DNA of 64,000 nucleotides from Torreya grandis (taxonomy: Eukaryota > Streptophyta > Pinopsida > Cupressales > Taxaceae): contig JARHVA010000398.1 in the NCBI GenBank assembly GCA_037957365.1, forward strand, positions 995,001 through 1,059,000, given 5' to 3'. A program made the position numbers and the translations under genes. The notes beneath the pieces are model-generated. The model saw only the letters and a program-made list of their open reading frames with translations. It was not told the origin of the DNA and searched no databases. This document shows positions 1-11,666 of this stretch, one piece after another (positions within the stretch are counted from its first letter, which is position 1; each line of letters begins with the position of its first letter).

Positions 1-1278
1 CAAAGCTAGAGGCTATTAGAATGTTTTTTGCATATGTAGTGTTTAAAAATTTCAAAGTGTTTCAGATGGATGTCAAATCTGTCTTCCTAAACGGAAATCT
101 AGAAGAAGAGGTCTACATTGAACAATCTGAGAGATTTATTCTCTCAAATATTAGTAGCCATGTATGCAAATTGAAGAAAGCACTGTATGGATTGAAACAA
201 GCTCCCAGAGCTTGGTATACAAGACTTGATAAGTACATGCAGGATCAAGATTTCAAGAGAAGATTTGCTGACAGTAATCTCTATATCAAAACAGAAGGTG
301 AACATCAATTGATTGTTGTGGTATATGTTGATGGCATCATTTTTGAAAGAAATATTGAAAAGATGACCAAAAAAAAATTGATAATATGCAAAAAGAATTT
401 GAAATGTCTATGCTTGGAGAATTGTCATTTTTTTTAGGATTGCAAATATTTCAGTCAGATAAAGAATTTTCATATCTCAAAGTAAATATGCCAAGAAAAT
501 GTTAAAAAAATTTGGTTTTGAGGATTGTGCACCAGTTGGCACACCAATGTGTACAGAAAATAAGGTGAACAAGAATGAAGATTCTCCTGTTGCAGATCAA
601 TCTTTGTATAGATCTATGATTGGTAGTCTTTTATATTTGACAGCATCGAGGCCAGGCATCATGCATACAGTAGATATGATTGCAAGATATTAATCAGCTC
701 TAAAAGATAGTCATGTTCAGTTGGTGAAGAGAATATTCAGATATATCAAGGGGACATTGGATTATGGATTGTAGTATTCCACAAGCAGAGATTTCACTTT
801 GGTTGCTTATACAAATTCAGATTACGCAAGTTGTTTGGATGACAGAAAGAGTACAAGTGGAGGAGCTTTCTTTCTCGGTGATAGCTTAGTATCATGGCTA
901 AGCAAAAAGCAGAATTCAGTATCACTTTCTACAGCGGAAGCAGAATATATTGCAGCGGTATTGTGTTATACTCAAGTGCTTTGGATGAAGCAAACTTTGG
1001 AAGATATCAAAGTAAAATATGAACTTATTTCTATTTTTTGTGACAACACAAGTGCTATTAATATTTCAAAGAATCCAGTGATGCAGTCAAGAATAAAACA
1101 TATTCCCATCAAATATCACTACTTAAGAGAGCAAGTTACAGAGCAACAGGTTAATATGGAATATATCAGTACTACAGAGCAGATTGCAAATATTTTCACA
1201 AAAGCACTACCAAAACACACATTTGAGTATCTGCGGGAGAAGTTGGGAGTAATTTCTTTTACTTTCTACTATTGAAAA
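1..1278 (+). pseudogene. Ty1/Copia polyprotein remnant: reverse transcriptase and RNase H
   Basis: This is the 3' part of a Copia pol gene that enters from the left edge. Positions 21-437 read as the reverse transcriptase palm: FQMDVKSVFLNG, then KALYGLKQAPRAWY, then VVVYVDG. Copia RT normally has YVDD here, so the second catalytic aspartate is replaced by Gly. A frameshift near 437 leads to 499-770, with the usual DCAPVGTPM and SLLYLTASRPGIMHTV blocks. Positions 799-1275 are the Copia RNase H: YTNSDYASCLDDRKSTSGG, SLSTAEAEYIAA, and the C-terminal EQIANIFTKALP. At least one frameshift and two stops make it a pseudogene. It sits inside AMPD intron 2 on the opposite strand and leads directly into a polypurine tract and LTR. 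Family assignment is secure; the exact element is not recognised. Confidence 0.93.
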
Positions 1279-1479
1279 TCAGCATCAGTTGAGGGGGAGC
1301 TAAGTGTTAGCTCCAGAATAGGTCCTTTGCCATTGATGTCAAAAGGAGAGAAGAACAAAAATAGATACAGGTGCAAAACAGGTACAGGTTACTACAATAA
1401 TGGCAAATTACTGTATATTTTTCAAATGACTGTATGTACAGGTTTCAGGATGTCACAATTTTAGTTTGAAGTTGCCATC

Positions 1480-1497
1480 AATGACAAAGGGAGAGAT
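1480..1497 (+). other. Polypurine tract of the Copia element
   Basis: The purine-rich stretch ATGACAAAGGGAGAGATT lies immediately before the TGTTG that begins the LTR, where a plus-strand primer tract is expected. A second purine run at about 1288-1300 (GAGGGGGAGCTAAG) lies nearer the stop codon and is an alternative. I prefer the first because it abuts a TG...CA segment. Confidence 0.55.
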
Positions 1498-2476
1498 TGT
1501 TGAAAATATTTTCATTGATGTCAAAGGTCTTGCATTATTGATGATAAAGGCCTCATAGCATTTAATGGTTTTTTTAATATTCATGTCTTGGCTAATGTGT
1601 GTTAATATTTATTTAATATTAACGAATATATTTTTGGTTGCATATAAATCAAAAGAGGGCCCATGGAAAAGTCAAAGAGTCATGGGGTAAAGACAAAAGA
1701 AGAATGGGATGCATTTTTTCATGAAGAATCATCTTGAAGAATTTCAAGAGTCACCATGTGAAGACAAAAGAAGGTATGACGCATTTTTCCATGAAAAGAC
1801 ACTTTGAGGAATACGATAAGTCACCAAGATAAAGACAAAAGAGGAAAGGACGCATTTGCTTATGAAGGGTCACCATGTGACTTTTCGAATGCAAGGATAT
1901 GAAGAGTCATGCAAGTTTGGCGTCATTTTTTATGAGGATTGAAGGGTCACAAAGGATGAATGCCAAAAGTCATTTGGAAAGCTATAAATAAAGGCTTGAA
2001 AAGTCATTTGTAATATGCAAGAGAGTGCATGGTTTGTATTTGTTTTCAAAGAGAGAAAAGCAAGAGATATTGTAGGGTTATATCATTTGTTGAGTAAGCA
2101 ACATTGAGAGAGTTGTGTTTTATACACAAGGGGGGTTGGTGCTCACAAATCTTTGCAAGGGGTTGGTGCTCCTGTGGGTTGGTGCTCACAAATAGTTGTT
2201 GTGTTGGTGCTCCTGCAAGTTGGTGCTTGCGAACTTTGTAAGTTGAGTTGGTGCTCATTCATATCTTGAGATTGTTCTCCGTGGTTTTTCCCACTTTGGG
2301 ATTCAACGTAAAAATCTGGGTCTCTCTCTCTCTTGTGTTGTGTATATTATTGTTTCAGTTTTATTGCATATCTTGAATGTGTGATCAAGTGGTTAAAGAA
2401 AAGAAATCAGATTAAATAAAAACTAAAAATATATACTGATTCACCGCCCCCCTCTCAGTATATTTCATGTTTAACA
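1498..2476 (+). repeat. 3' LTR of the Copia element
   Basis: The segment begins TGTTGAAAAT and ends ATGTTTAACA, so the termini form an imperfect TGTTRAA/TTTAACA inverted pair. It follows Copia RNase H and a polypurine tract. The right part has the usual R-U5 look of plant Copia LTRs: GTGGTTTTTCCCACTTTGGG near 2281-2300, then a C-rich block near 2444-2457. Between 2136 and 2256 the octamer TTGGTGCT occurs six times. The 5' LTR lies outside the window, so the target duplication cannot be checked. Confidence 0.75.
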
Positions 2477-2539
2477 ATGTCTTCCTAGAAGACTTACCAG
2501 TTACCTCTGAGACTCCCACAAAGAGAAGCAGCTCATAAA

Positions 2540-2725
2540 AATGAAGCACTTGTGGCTAATGGATAAAGCATCTCTATTCCAATCAAACAATCTCAGGTTC
2601 GAGTCACAACAGTATTGCATGTGCAAATATGAAAGAACTCCACTATCTATACACTTGGATAGGTCCTTCAAACCAACTTGGTTTGGAAGACATTAAAACT
2701 CATCATCATTATCATCACAAGGGAA
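2540..2725 (+). mobile_element. tRNA-derived SINE
   Basis: An RNA polymerase III promoter pair is visible: A box TGGCTAATGG at 2552-2561 and B box GGTTCGAGTCA at 2596-2606, about 35 bases apart. The block resembles a tRNA-Arg-type head (TGGCTAATGGATAAAGC). The acceptor stem does not pair, so it is not a working tRNA. A tRNA-unrelated body follows, to about 2725 by my reading. The 3' boundary is uncertain and I see no clear tail or target duplication. It lies in AMPD intron 2, just 3' of the Copia LTR. Confidence 0.6.
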
Positions 2726-2829
2726 AGTATGTTGATAGATTGATCAATATTTATTGGCCAACTGAACAATCCAAGGACCCATTCAGGGCCAACTTCAAGG
2801 CATTTATGGACTCTTCCTAGCTTGTTCAA

Positions 2830-3285
2830 TCAAATGCTACTAGTTTAGTGTTATTGACTAAAAGAGGTCACTTATGCAAGCAACATAATAGAACAAGCCA
2901 AGGACATTCTTTTGTAGATGAGTTGTGCCTTTTTCCTTTTGCATTTAGTCTGCTTCGCTCACTGCTCACTTTATCTAGAATGCAGCAACAAGCAGCTAAC
3001 AAGGGCTCACGGGGGCTTGTCGAGAGTGAATAGAGAGTGGACATACAACCATCCAAATATCCCTTCAACATTCCCTTCCTCTAACTCAAAATGAAGACAT
3101 GATCACGAAGGTGTGCATAAAGTATCAATCACTAAATAAGGTTGCAATAAGACATGAGTCTTACCTATTGACTAGAAGAGCTCATTTATACAATGTACAT
3201 AATAGAACAAGTCGAGGACAATCATTAGTAGATAAGTTGTCTTTTCCATTTGCATTTAGTATGCTTGGCTCAATCATTAAATAAG
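2830..3285 (+). repeat. Diverged direct duplication of about 130 bp
   Basis: The block at about 2845-2970 (ATTGACTAAAAGAGGTCA, AACATAATAGAACAAGCC, TTTGCATTTAGT) recurs at about 3165-3280 (ATTGACTAGAAGAGCTCA, TACATAATAGAACAAGTC, TTTGCATTTAGT). The offset is about 310 bases and there are many substitutions. I see no coding potential and no family that I recognise. Confidence 0.6.
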
Positions 3286-3289
3286 ATTA

Positions 3290-4958
3290 CAACAAGATGT
3301 GTATTCCCTAACCGAAATAGACAATCTTTTTCACACATCATTGATCCTTCCATAGTTAAGAAAAATTATCATTGCGTTCTTAGATGACATTAATTTTTAG
3401 CAAGAACGAAGTAAGGCATGAGAAGCACTTAGACATGGAACTAGAACTCCTTAAACTATATGTTAAATTATCAGGATATAAACAAAATTAGAAGTTTTCC
3501 AAGATTTGCAATTTTAACAAAATTATAAGTTTTCCAAGACTTACAGAGATGTATCAATAACCAAGGGCGTGGGATACAGGTATGGGGCCTCATTTTGAAA
3601 TAGGGTACAAGAATATATGAAGAAGGGTACAACAATATTACATTTAAATAAAGTCACCAAGAGATGTGGGTACAAGTATGGGAACCTAACGACCACGATT
3701 TCATAATGTTTTCACATATTCTCCATGACATTCCCATATCAATATGAATCACTTCGGGAAACAAAGAGATCTCATAGACCCTAAAAATTATCAATCCAAG
3801 AGCATCACACTTCATTCATTGCACAATACTTTCTAAGCAATTAAAAAAGTGACTTTGCTAAGGTGTATATATAGCCTTCTTATCTTACAAATCACATTGT
3901 CGACTATTAAACCATCAAATTGCAATCCCAATAATCACTATTAAATACAAGGATCCCCTTCCTAGATCCACATGGTACCCTAGCAATTTAAGAAATGCTT
4001 CTTAGTATTATGGATCGTGCTTTGACCCATACCTATAAGAGATAAGGATACAATTTTGATAGATGAGGTATTTGCGTATGAAATCCAGCACAAGCTCTAA
4101 AAGGGTATTCAATGATAGATTTATAGTGTAACAGTCCATAAAAATTCTTGTTGTGTTATGATGACCGTCAAACCTCCTATAGATGCATAATGTCTACAAT
4201 CAATGCCACTTGACAATAATTGATATTCCCATATGAGAATTTTATTTTCTAACCCCATGCATTTCATCATGATACGACATGCATATACAGTTAGTACCTT
4301 AGATCCTCCTTCACTAAACCAAATCAAAAGATTTGGATATATGCCTAACAGCACAAGGCTCCTCCCTCCCACTCAACTAGATTATTTTATAGATTTTCAA
4401 GTCTCTTATTAACCCCTTATCATGCAATATATATACAAACAAATGTACCATCCCTAGAGACATAGGGCAATACATAGGCAAGTTGTAGACAAGTATGCAA
4501 AAAAATACGCAGAGACCGAGGGATTCATGTCAAAAGCCCAATGAAAATGTTTGAGTAGGAATAATTTCCAACAACCTACGGGGAATGTAACCTCAAGGCT
4601 GTCTAGAGAAATGGTACATAATGGGCCAAGACAACTCCTAAGGAAAACTCTTGCGACCAATGAGCGAAACTCATTATACCCTCTACATATGCAACATTAC
4701 CGTCATCACTACCACTATACCAAGAATGTAACACCTAATCATTTACTTAAGGGAATCCCCTAGTGTTTACGCAATGCATAAATGCAGCCTTATTTTATGT
4801 AACTGTATTCTTTATCAATCATTCAACCCCATGTCATTTTTATTCAATTGAATCACTCAACCACGTCTCAATTTTGTTCTTTTTTAAAATTCAATCTTGA
4901 AAATTTTGGCCATCATAGATAGGGTGATCCCCTTTTTGGGTCAAGATTTAGTTACCAA
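3290..4958. other. Unassigned intron 2 sequence
   Basis: I find no supported gene here. Short open frames at 4121-4372, 4454-4660 and 4551-4763 match nothing I know and have no splice or codon support. I looked on the minus strand for AMP deaminase exon 3, which would carry the conserved stretch leading into the catalytic domain, and did not find it. Confidence 0.5.
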
Positions 4959-5241
4959 TGTTGCAGTATACCTTTGGGATACATGTCAACAACATAGACC
5001 ATACAACATTGACTCTTCCTGCACCATCTTAGGAATGGGTGTATAAATAAGGGGCTCTGCCTCCACATATATTCATGCATTCATTGTAGCATTGTAATTC
5101 CTTCATTTCGTAATATCAGATATTCTTGTGTTAGATGCCCTAAACGGCACTCTCCATTTAGTGGTAATCTTGTGTTGATCTATTGCTTGCGTGGAGTTTT
5201 CTTTGCTATTAATAATGGAGATTTGTTACTTAATTCTCACA
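4959..5241 (+). repeat. 5' LTR of a second Copia-like element
   Basis: The segment starts TGTTGCAGTATACC and ends TAATTCTCACA, directly before a primer-binding site. A TATA-like GTATAAATAAGG occurs at 5040-5051, followed by an ordinary short R-U5. The length of about 280 bases is short but normal for Copia. The matching 3' LTR was not found, so the left boundary rests on the TG dinucleotide and position only. Confidence 0.6.
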
Positions 5242-5259
5242 TGGTACCAGAACCTGGGA
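5242..5259 (+). other. Primer-binding site (initiator Met tRNA type)
   Basis: TGGTACCAGAACCTGGGA directly follows the LTR. It resembles the plant retrotransposon primer site TGGTATCAGAGC, complementary to the 3' end of initiator methionine tRNA, with small changes. Confidence 0.65.
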
Positions 5260-7140
5260 CTTAAAACCCCCACATTGTGGTCCTTTGCAACCACTTGGTG
5301 TGGGGAGGCATGGCGATAGCACAAGAAGTTGTTTGATTGCATTTTGGCATTTTGTAGAGGTTGCTTTTCTAAAGAGAAAAAGATATTCAACAAGTTAGTG
5401 GAGAAAAGGACATTCCTAGTGGTGGATCTAAAATTCTCGCAAATTTTTTGCGGGGGGATGCGCTTGTCTAGAGAGCAACGACTTCATCTTGGCCTTGTGG
5501 TACAAGGATTTGTTCTCACAAGGTTTTGTGAATTAATACTGCAACCCCGATCATATGGTGTAATTATCTAAATCTGATCACCTATTTAGATTCCTTGCAA
5601 AAGATCATCGGCGTTCACTTTTTTTTCCTTTTTCCAAATTTTACAGTTAAGGGCTTGAAAGAGTCAAGTTATATTTGACTACATGGAGAAGAAGAAGACC
5701 TCTCGTGAGAAATGAGATCATCTACACAAGTTGTTCAACAAGGTAGATGAGTCACGACTCACAGGTTATCAAATTGGACCCGGAGTTATGTTTATTTGAT
5801 CGATTGGATTGCAGACTTTTTAGCCCAAGTCAAGGATATTCTAAATCAGTTGGAGTGTAGAGACATGTTCAAGAAGGACATTCAAATGGTGGAGATTGTT
5901 TTATAAAGCATGAAGTTGTTATATGATGTATAAGTTTCTTGTTTTGGTAAAGTTCATTGAGTGGAAAGCTTTGTTTGAGAATCAGTCTGGGAATCTTGTT
6001 AAGTGTTTGAGATCGAATAGGGGTGGTGAGTATGTGAATCATTCTTTGATGGATTTCTATTACAAGCATCATGGTGTATGCTAGAGGACTGAAACTTATA
6101 GTCCCTATAAAAATGGTGTGGCGGAGCAGAAGAACAAGACTTTGTTTGAGATGGCAAGATAGTGGTAAGGTTATGTTTTGTAATGACTTTATTTTGAACA
6201 AGATTCCTACTAAGGCTGTGAGGGATACAAAACCACATGAGAACTGGGGTAGTAGGAACTTTGGTAGAGTTGCATGGGTTCATATACTGGATGAGAAGTG
6301 AAATAAGCTTGATGGACTAGATTCGCAAGTGTGTCATGGTGGACTACTCAGAGGGATCTGGCTAAGCAAAAGGTTATCATTTTGTGGGATGTTGTGTTTG
6401 AGGAGACGCTTCCATTTGAATAAGCACATAGCTATAGTTGTGGTGAGGATTCTCCTAGTATTTTGCAGGTTTCTGATGTGAATGATGAAGAGGCTCCTAT
6501 GTTAGATGATGCGGCACCTTTTGTTGTGAAAACATTGGATGAGGAGGTAGCTTCAGGTGATGATGAGGCATTAGATAAGGTGGAAACTCAGATAGTTAAG
6601 GCAGGTTCAGGTGGTGAGATTCCTTCTGGGGATGCCCCCAAACATGAGGATCCTACTTCTACAAGTGAGGTTAACGGTCTCAAGTGGGCTATTAAAACCC
6701 TTGAGAAGACAAGGAGAATAGGGAGTTGAATCCACCACATGGAGGGCCCATAGTGAAAAACGGGCCAATTTCGCTCTCATGACTAGAGTGATGGATATTT
6801 TTGAACCTCAGTCTTATGAAATGACATGGGGTTGAATGAATGGTAGAGAGAAGTGGGAGGATGCTATGTTGGATGAGTAGAACTCCTTGATGAAGAATCA
6901 AACTGGGGAGCTTGAACCTTAACTTGAGGGGAAGAACATCATGAAATGCAAGTAGGTCTTCAAGACAAAGTTCACTTCAGATGGATCAATTGAGAGATAT
7001 AAGGCAAGATAAGTAGCCAAGGGATACTCTCAAAAGGGGGGCATTGATCATTGGGAGACTTATGCTCCACTTGGCAAGACAAAATGTGTCCATGATGTTC
7101 TTTCTACCAAATATTGCTATTTAAGACCCAAGTAATATTA
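5260..7140 (+). pseudogene. Copia polyprotein remnant: integrase and start of reverse transcriptase
   Basis: This is a heavily decayed Copia internal region. A gag-like stretch is weakly visible at 5329-5760. The integrase core is readable at about 5945-6170: LRSNRGGEYVNH, then YSPYKNGVAEQKNKTLFEMA. At 6220-6300 it continues with FGRVAWVHILDEK, and at 6368-6410 with KVIILWDVVFEE, the usual end of the Copia integrase. An acidic linker is at 6463-6729. The RT start is at 6840-7090, with KWEDAML, VFKTKFTSDGSIERYKAR and VAKGYSQ, each interrupted by stops. Reading stops near 7100-7140, so most of RT, RNase H and the 3' LTR are missing. Confidence 0.85.
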
Positions 7141-7907
7141 GAAGCTGTTGCAAATCAAAGTTATGACTGTAAAGAGGAATCTATGAAATTTTTAACAATG
7201 CTCCCAAAGGGTTTTTGTTTACCCACATTTTATTACTCTACTGGGATGAATGGATGGTGCCTACTTCTAATCGATTCATTTTGAAAGGATACTTGTTTAA
7301 TGTATGTTATGTCATTCTTCTTTTCTAAAATCTACAATTAAGAATTAGAAAATAGATATTTCAAAGTTGAACTTAACAAATTAATTTTAAGACACGAGCG
7401 AACCTATTCACACAAACCCATGATTGTTTCTAATGTTGTGGGTGATTAATGTCCTATCCCTCATCAGAAGCAAAAACTTTCATGAACTTGCAAACATGAT
7501 TACAATTCTAGTGCACAATAGAAAATATAGTACAAAGCACAGTATCCTCATCTATAATTATCTCAGATAAGTGTACTAGTTAAGAAAAATCAAAGGAAAG
7601 CATGGTTCGTGAAAATATCACTGGAATAATAACATGTACAGACACAATTAAATGTCTCAATTTGGCTGATGTATATATCAGTCAATATAAGAGCCAGTCC
7701 TCTGTTCGTACAGATTAACTTGACTTTATTTTATGTCAGAAATAAAGAGATGATTTCACATAAATCAACACACAACTTCTAATGGATGATTTTTGGCCTT
7801 TGAAAAATTAATTCTTATTATGGACACTTCATATGCATCTATACTAAATCAATGCAGTCCTAAATAGTAAATCGTAACTGCAGTAGTCCAGAGTTGAAGA
7901 AACATAC
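7141..7907. other. 5' end of AMPD intron 2 (minus strand), no other feature seen
   Basis: This AT-rich sequence begins, in minus-strand sense, with the splice donor GTATGT at 7907-7902. It ends where the Copia remnant starts. I see no coding signal in it. Confidence 0.6.
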
Positions 7908-8107
7908 AGTTATGGCTGTGAAATTTTCTGTAGCAGTATCTCCATCTTCATAGGCATAATTCTGTTCTCCCTGATTATCGAGTGTCCCATCTTCTTCAGA
8001 TCCCTCCACGCTCTCAAACACACCACCATTTGTGGCAGTTGGTGATTTGGGTGGCATCAATGGCGCTCTCTTTGCAGGGGTTGAATGATTGAGAGATTGC
8101 CGGCAAC
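7908..8107 (-). CDS. AMPD: AMP deaminase, exon 2 (N-terminal regulatory region)
   Basis: AMP deaminase converts AMP to IMP and ammonia in purine salvage; the plant enzyme (Arabidopsis FAC1) is essential in embryos. This 200-base exon encodes about 67 residues of the poorly structured region before the catalytic domain. The diagnostic stretches are PPKSPTATNGGVFESVEGSE and EEDGTLDN, which parallel the plant family block with SPKSP, AFESVEES and an acidic tail. In minus sense the acceptor is TTTTTATCTTAG with exon base 1 at 8107, and the donor is ACT|GTATGT after 7908. The exon starts two bases into a codon, exactly fitting the single base left over by exon 1 (Asp-Gly junction), and ends on a codon boundary. 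No stop codon interrupts it. The catalytic TIM-barrel exons are not in the window. Confidence 0.87.
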
Positions 8108-9169
8108 CTAAGATAAAAACAAGTAGAATTTTAATCAAATAAAAACCCCTTTCTATGCATAAGACATCATTAATTAGCAGATGCCAAATTATGTTGAGCT
8201 CATTAGATATGTCAAAATTGTCTTATTCATATCAACATCCCGATCCATGTTATAAGGTATTCCCAATGTATAACGTAATTAATCATTCTTCTTTTACTTC
8301 AAATATTGGCATCGCAGAGCCACAAAGAAAATATAAAGGGACGATGGCAGTAAAAAGAAATAATTAATCACAACACAAAAAGCTTTGAAAATAATTCTTT
8401 ACCAGACAATATAGACGGGAAATGATTTGATAAGAACTGAAATTTATAATGACATCAAAAATTACGAGAATTTGTAAACCAGGTACTTCAGAGTAGGTTA
8501 GAGATGACACAAAAATAGATATGGCTGATGCCAGCAAGAGAAGAAAAGTTATTGTAAAAGCGTCCTAAAATAATTCATGTCCATGTTCATATTTTGGAGG
8601 CCAAATTATAGATCTTATTACAAATTAAAATCTGTATTGTTAAAATCTAAGTTGCTAAAATATGCAAAGTATACACATTAAAATAGAACAAAAAGGAAAA
8701 AACGTGAAATAAAAATAAAAACCCCACAAATCACGTGCAGAATTGGAGACAATCTAAAGTGAAGATATCTAGCAGGGGCTGACATCGTTCTTTAACAACA
8801 AAACCATGATATCAGCAATTCAAACAAATGATGAAGAATCCACCATTGAAATTAGGCACTCTCGTAAATATATTATTAACAAATCTGGAAATCAATCAAG
8901 CACCACTTCAAAGGTGATGATATTAAAACAGTTAAGATGACAGTAGAGAATCCCAAAAAAGACTTAGGTGGTGAAACCTACCCAAGACCAAGTAAAGGTC
9001 CAATACTAATGTTAACAGGGAAAACCTAGTTATAAATGTTGAAAAAAGAAAAATGTATCTCTTCCAATAGCAGGCTGTATGATCACAGTGATTAGAGAAA
9101 AAGCAAAAGGGATGACAGAACATGGTGTAAGTTACTTTGCACTCCCCATTAGCTCATTACCATTTATTG

Positions 9170-9945
9170 ATATATTTCTTTTTTTGTTCATTCGCTTCTA
9201 ATAAATCATGTGCATTTGATGCATTACTAGAACAAAAGTAAACTCCTATCTTGTTTTTTTAAGCATTCTTGCACTCAAAGGATCCTACAAGGCAAAGAAA
9301 CAACTGGGCCTCTTACAGACACAGTATGGACCATTTGAACAAATTTATGGGAGGGAGAAATTTATTCGGTAAGCTGCAGAAGGATAAACAATCAAACTGA
9401 CATTATCATAAATGTTTCAGAATTTGTTATTTTAATATCCTTCTTTCTCTTCTCAATTCATATGAATTTAATGAGTTATTAGAACAAACTTACACTTTAC
9501 CTTGTTTTTTAATCATTTATTTCACTTGAAGGATTCTAAAAGGCAAAGAAGCAACTAGACCTCTTACAGACATAGTATGGACCACTTGAACAGATTTATG
9601 GGAGGGAGAGATTTATTCGGTAAGCTGCATAAGAATAAACAATCAAACTAACAGTATCATAAATGTTTCAGAAGTTGTCTTTTTATCCTTCTTTCTCTTC
9701 TCAATTCATGTGAATTTAATGAGTTATTAGAACAAAGTTACACTTCTACCCTGTTTTTTAATCATTTCTTTGACTTAAAGGATTCTAAAAGGCATAAAGC
9801 AACTAGACCTCTTACAGATACAGTATGTACCACTTGTCCAAATTTTTGGGATGGAGAAATTTATTCTGTAAGCTGCATAAGGATAAACAATCAAACTGAC
9901 AGTATCATAAATGTTTCAGAATTTGTTGTCTTAACGTCCTTCTTG
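9170..9945. repeat. Three tandem copies of a 250-bp repeat
   Basis: The landmark GGATYCTAMAAGGC occurs at 9280, 9531 and 9780, giving periods of 251 and 249 bases. Each unit also carries CTCTTACAGAYA, TTTATTCKGTAAGCTGCA and TATCATAAATGTTTCAGAA in the same order. Copies 2 and 3 look closer to each other than to copy 1. There is no coding potential. It lies near the 3' end of AMPD intron 1. Confidence 0.85.
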
Positions 9946-10122
9946 GTGTTTGACACATAAAATAAATCTTGCTTCAACCATATTGGTGTGAAATTTCATT
10001 TATAATTCATTCATGCATCTTCCATATTCTTATTTGTTCTATCTACCACACAATATCACAGTATATCTTAAATCAGAAATCATTCAATGGGTCCTCGTAC
10101 TTCATGTTTACTTGCTTCGTCT

Positions 10123-10168
10123 ATACTATAGGAACTAGCATTGTCTATACTATAGGAACTAACATTCA
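10123..10168. repeat. Short tandem duplication (about 24 bp, two copies)
   Basis: GTCTATACTATAGGAACTA occurs twice in immediate succession with small changes at the joint. Confidence 0.7.
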
Positions 10169-10459
10169 GTCACAAGTATTAATTGCACAAAGGATCTCAT
10201 ATCTGTCGGATTGAGGCGTCCAATGAAGTTTTCATGTTGGCTGATTCCTCTTGAATCATTTCCCAAAACCATCCAGCCCATTCAACTTTCTTTTCATAAC
10301 ATGTTTCAATCACATTAATTTAAAATTTAACTTTTGAGTTACCCACTCCTTCCATCTGATAAACCAAATTTTATGATTTCTTGACCTCCCAAACCACAAT
10401 TTCTACTTCCCGTGAATATGTTATGATCCTACTTCCATACCTCTGTCCTTCTCGAGCAT

Positions 10460-10738
10460 TTATTCATTAGGTAACTCCTCCATAACAGGCATTTCCCAGT
10501 CTGTTTTATAATGTTGTTCTAAATTGGGATCTGCCAGTAGAGATGCAGTCTCAACAGACAGGTCAATCAGTGGTTCTTTTTGTTTGGCCAAAGCCCGGAT
10601 TTGCAATGTACTCAAGGTCGGGGTAGGTATATCAGCTTTCACAAGATCAGACAAGATGAATGGTAAGGTGTGCACGCTATCACTTACCATTGTCTTCTTC
10701 TTTGTTGCCCTAGTCCCAGACCAAACACTTGCTTTCAT
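10460..10738 (-). other. Unrecognised 92-codon open frame
   Basis: The frame is hydrophilic, with a basic start (RATKKK) and an acidic end (EMPVMEELPNE). The minus sequence just upstream, to about 10850, also reads as a charged protein (NEEFIQTRERRKKK) in a shifted frame. The composition is protein-like and resembles the charged linker of some plant retrotransposon gag proteins, but I do not recognise the family. It lies inside AMPD intron 1 on the gene's strand, and I see nothing at its ends to make it a spliced exon. Confidence 0.3.
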
Positions 10739-11666
10739 CCTCTTTGTCCTCCTCTTCTACAATCAATTTTCTTCTTCCTCCTTTCACGTGTTTGTATAAA
10801 TTCCTCATTTTCCACCACCACCTCTGGATTTTTCAACTTTTCCTTCACCCGCTCTTCCTCTCACTTACCATACCTCATTTTTAAATCTGCTTGGGTGCAT
10901 TGTAACTCACTGACCTTGCACATAAAGGATGTGTTTCTTACTATTGAAACCCTTTTGTAATACTCCTAGAGTCCTACAAATATTTTTAAATACAATTTTT
11001 TTTAATAAAGTTCAAAATCTATTAATAAAAGAAACAAAAAACAACAGTACAGACCATCTTTTTTATGCAACAACTTCCAAAAGATACATGCTGTTAAACA
11101 ACCTTCCAGAAAAGAGAAAGCAACAAATTATCACCAAGCTACATTTCCAGATATATCCATTAATCATGACTTCTAAACTTACCATGGTCGGCAAGAATAA
11201 GTTCTGTATCCCACACCTGGGAGTGACAATCTTTGAAACCTTTACAGTCTTGTAACAGATCTGTCCTGGTTTCTGCTGTTGATTTTTTTCTTTTGACTAA
11301 AGTGGGTATTCTGAAAAATGGTTGCAATATAACCCCCCATCCCCTCCCCTAGATTTGCCTCTAGCAGTTCTAGAACAGGTGGTTGGTTTTGGGGTGGCTG
11401 TAGCCGCAGAAAACTAATTTATTTCCTTCACTTTTCCTTTTGGATTTTTTTGTTGCTTTGTTAAGCTGCTACACTGTGGGCTTGACATGTTATTAAGGAT
11501 GTGGTGGTGTCTTTACTATCTTAAACATCTTCCATTTCTCCTATTTCTGGTTCAGCAAAAGCCGCAAAGGGATATGAAAGGCTACCTTGTAGGCTAAGAA
11601 AGCTTCTCCTTTGTTCTTCCTTGCATAGGTCTGCTGGAAGTAACCTTCATTTTCTTGTTGTTTGGC

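Noticed and set aside
2545..2620. A real tRNA-Arg gene
   Set aside because: A and B boxes fit, but the acceptor stem does not pair and a SINE-like body follows.
5869..6283. Minus-strand frames of 94 and 110 codons
   Set aside because: They are shadows of the plus-strand Copia integrase.
10460..10738. An AMPD exon between exons 1 and 2
   Set aside because: No similarity to AMP deaminase and no splice sites; exons 1 and 2 already join in phase.
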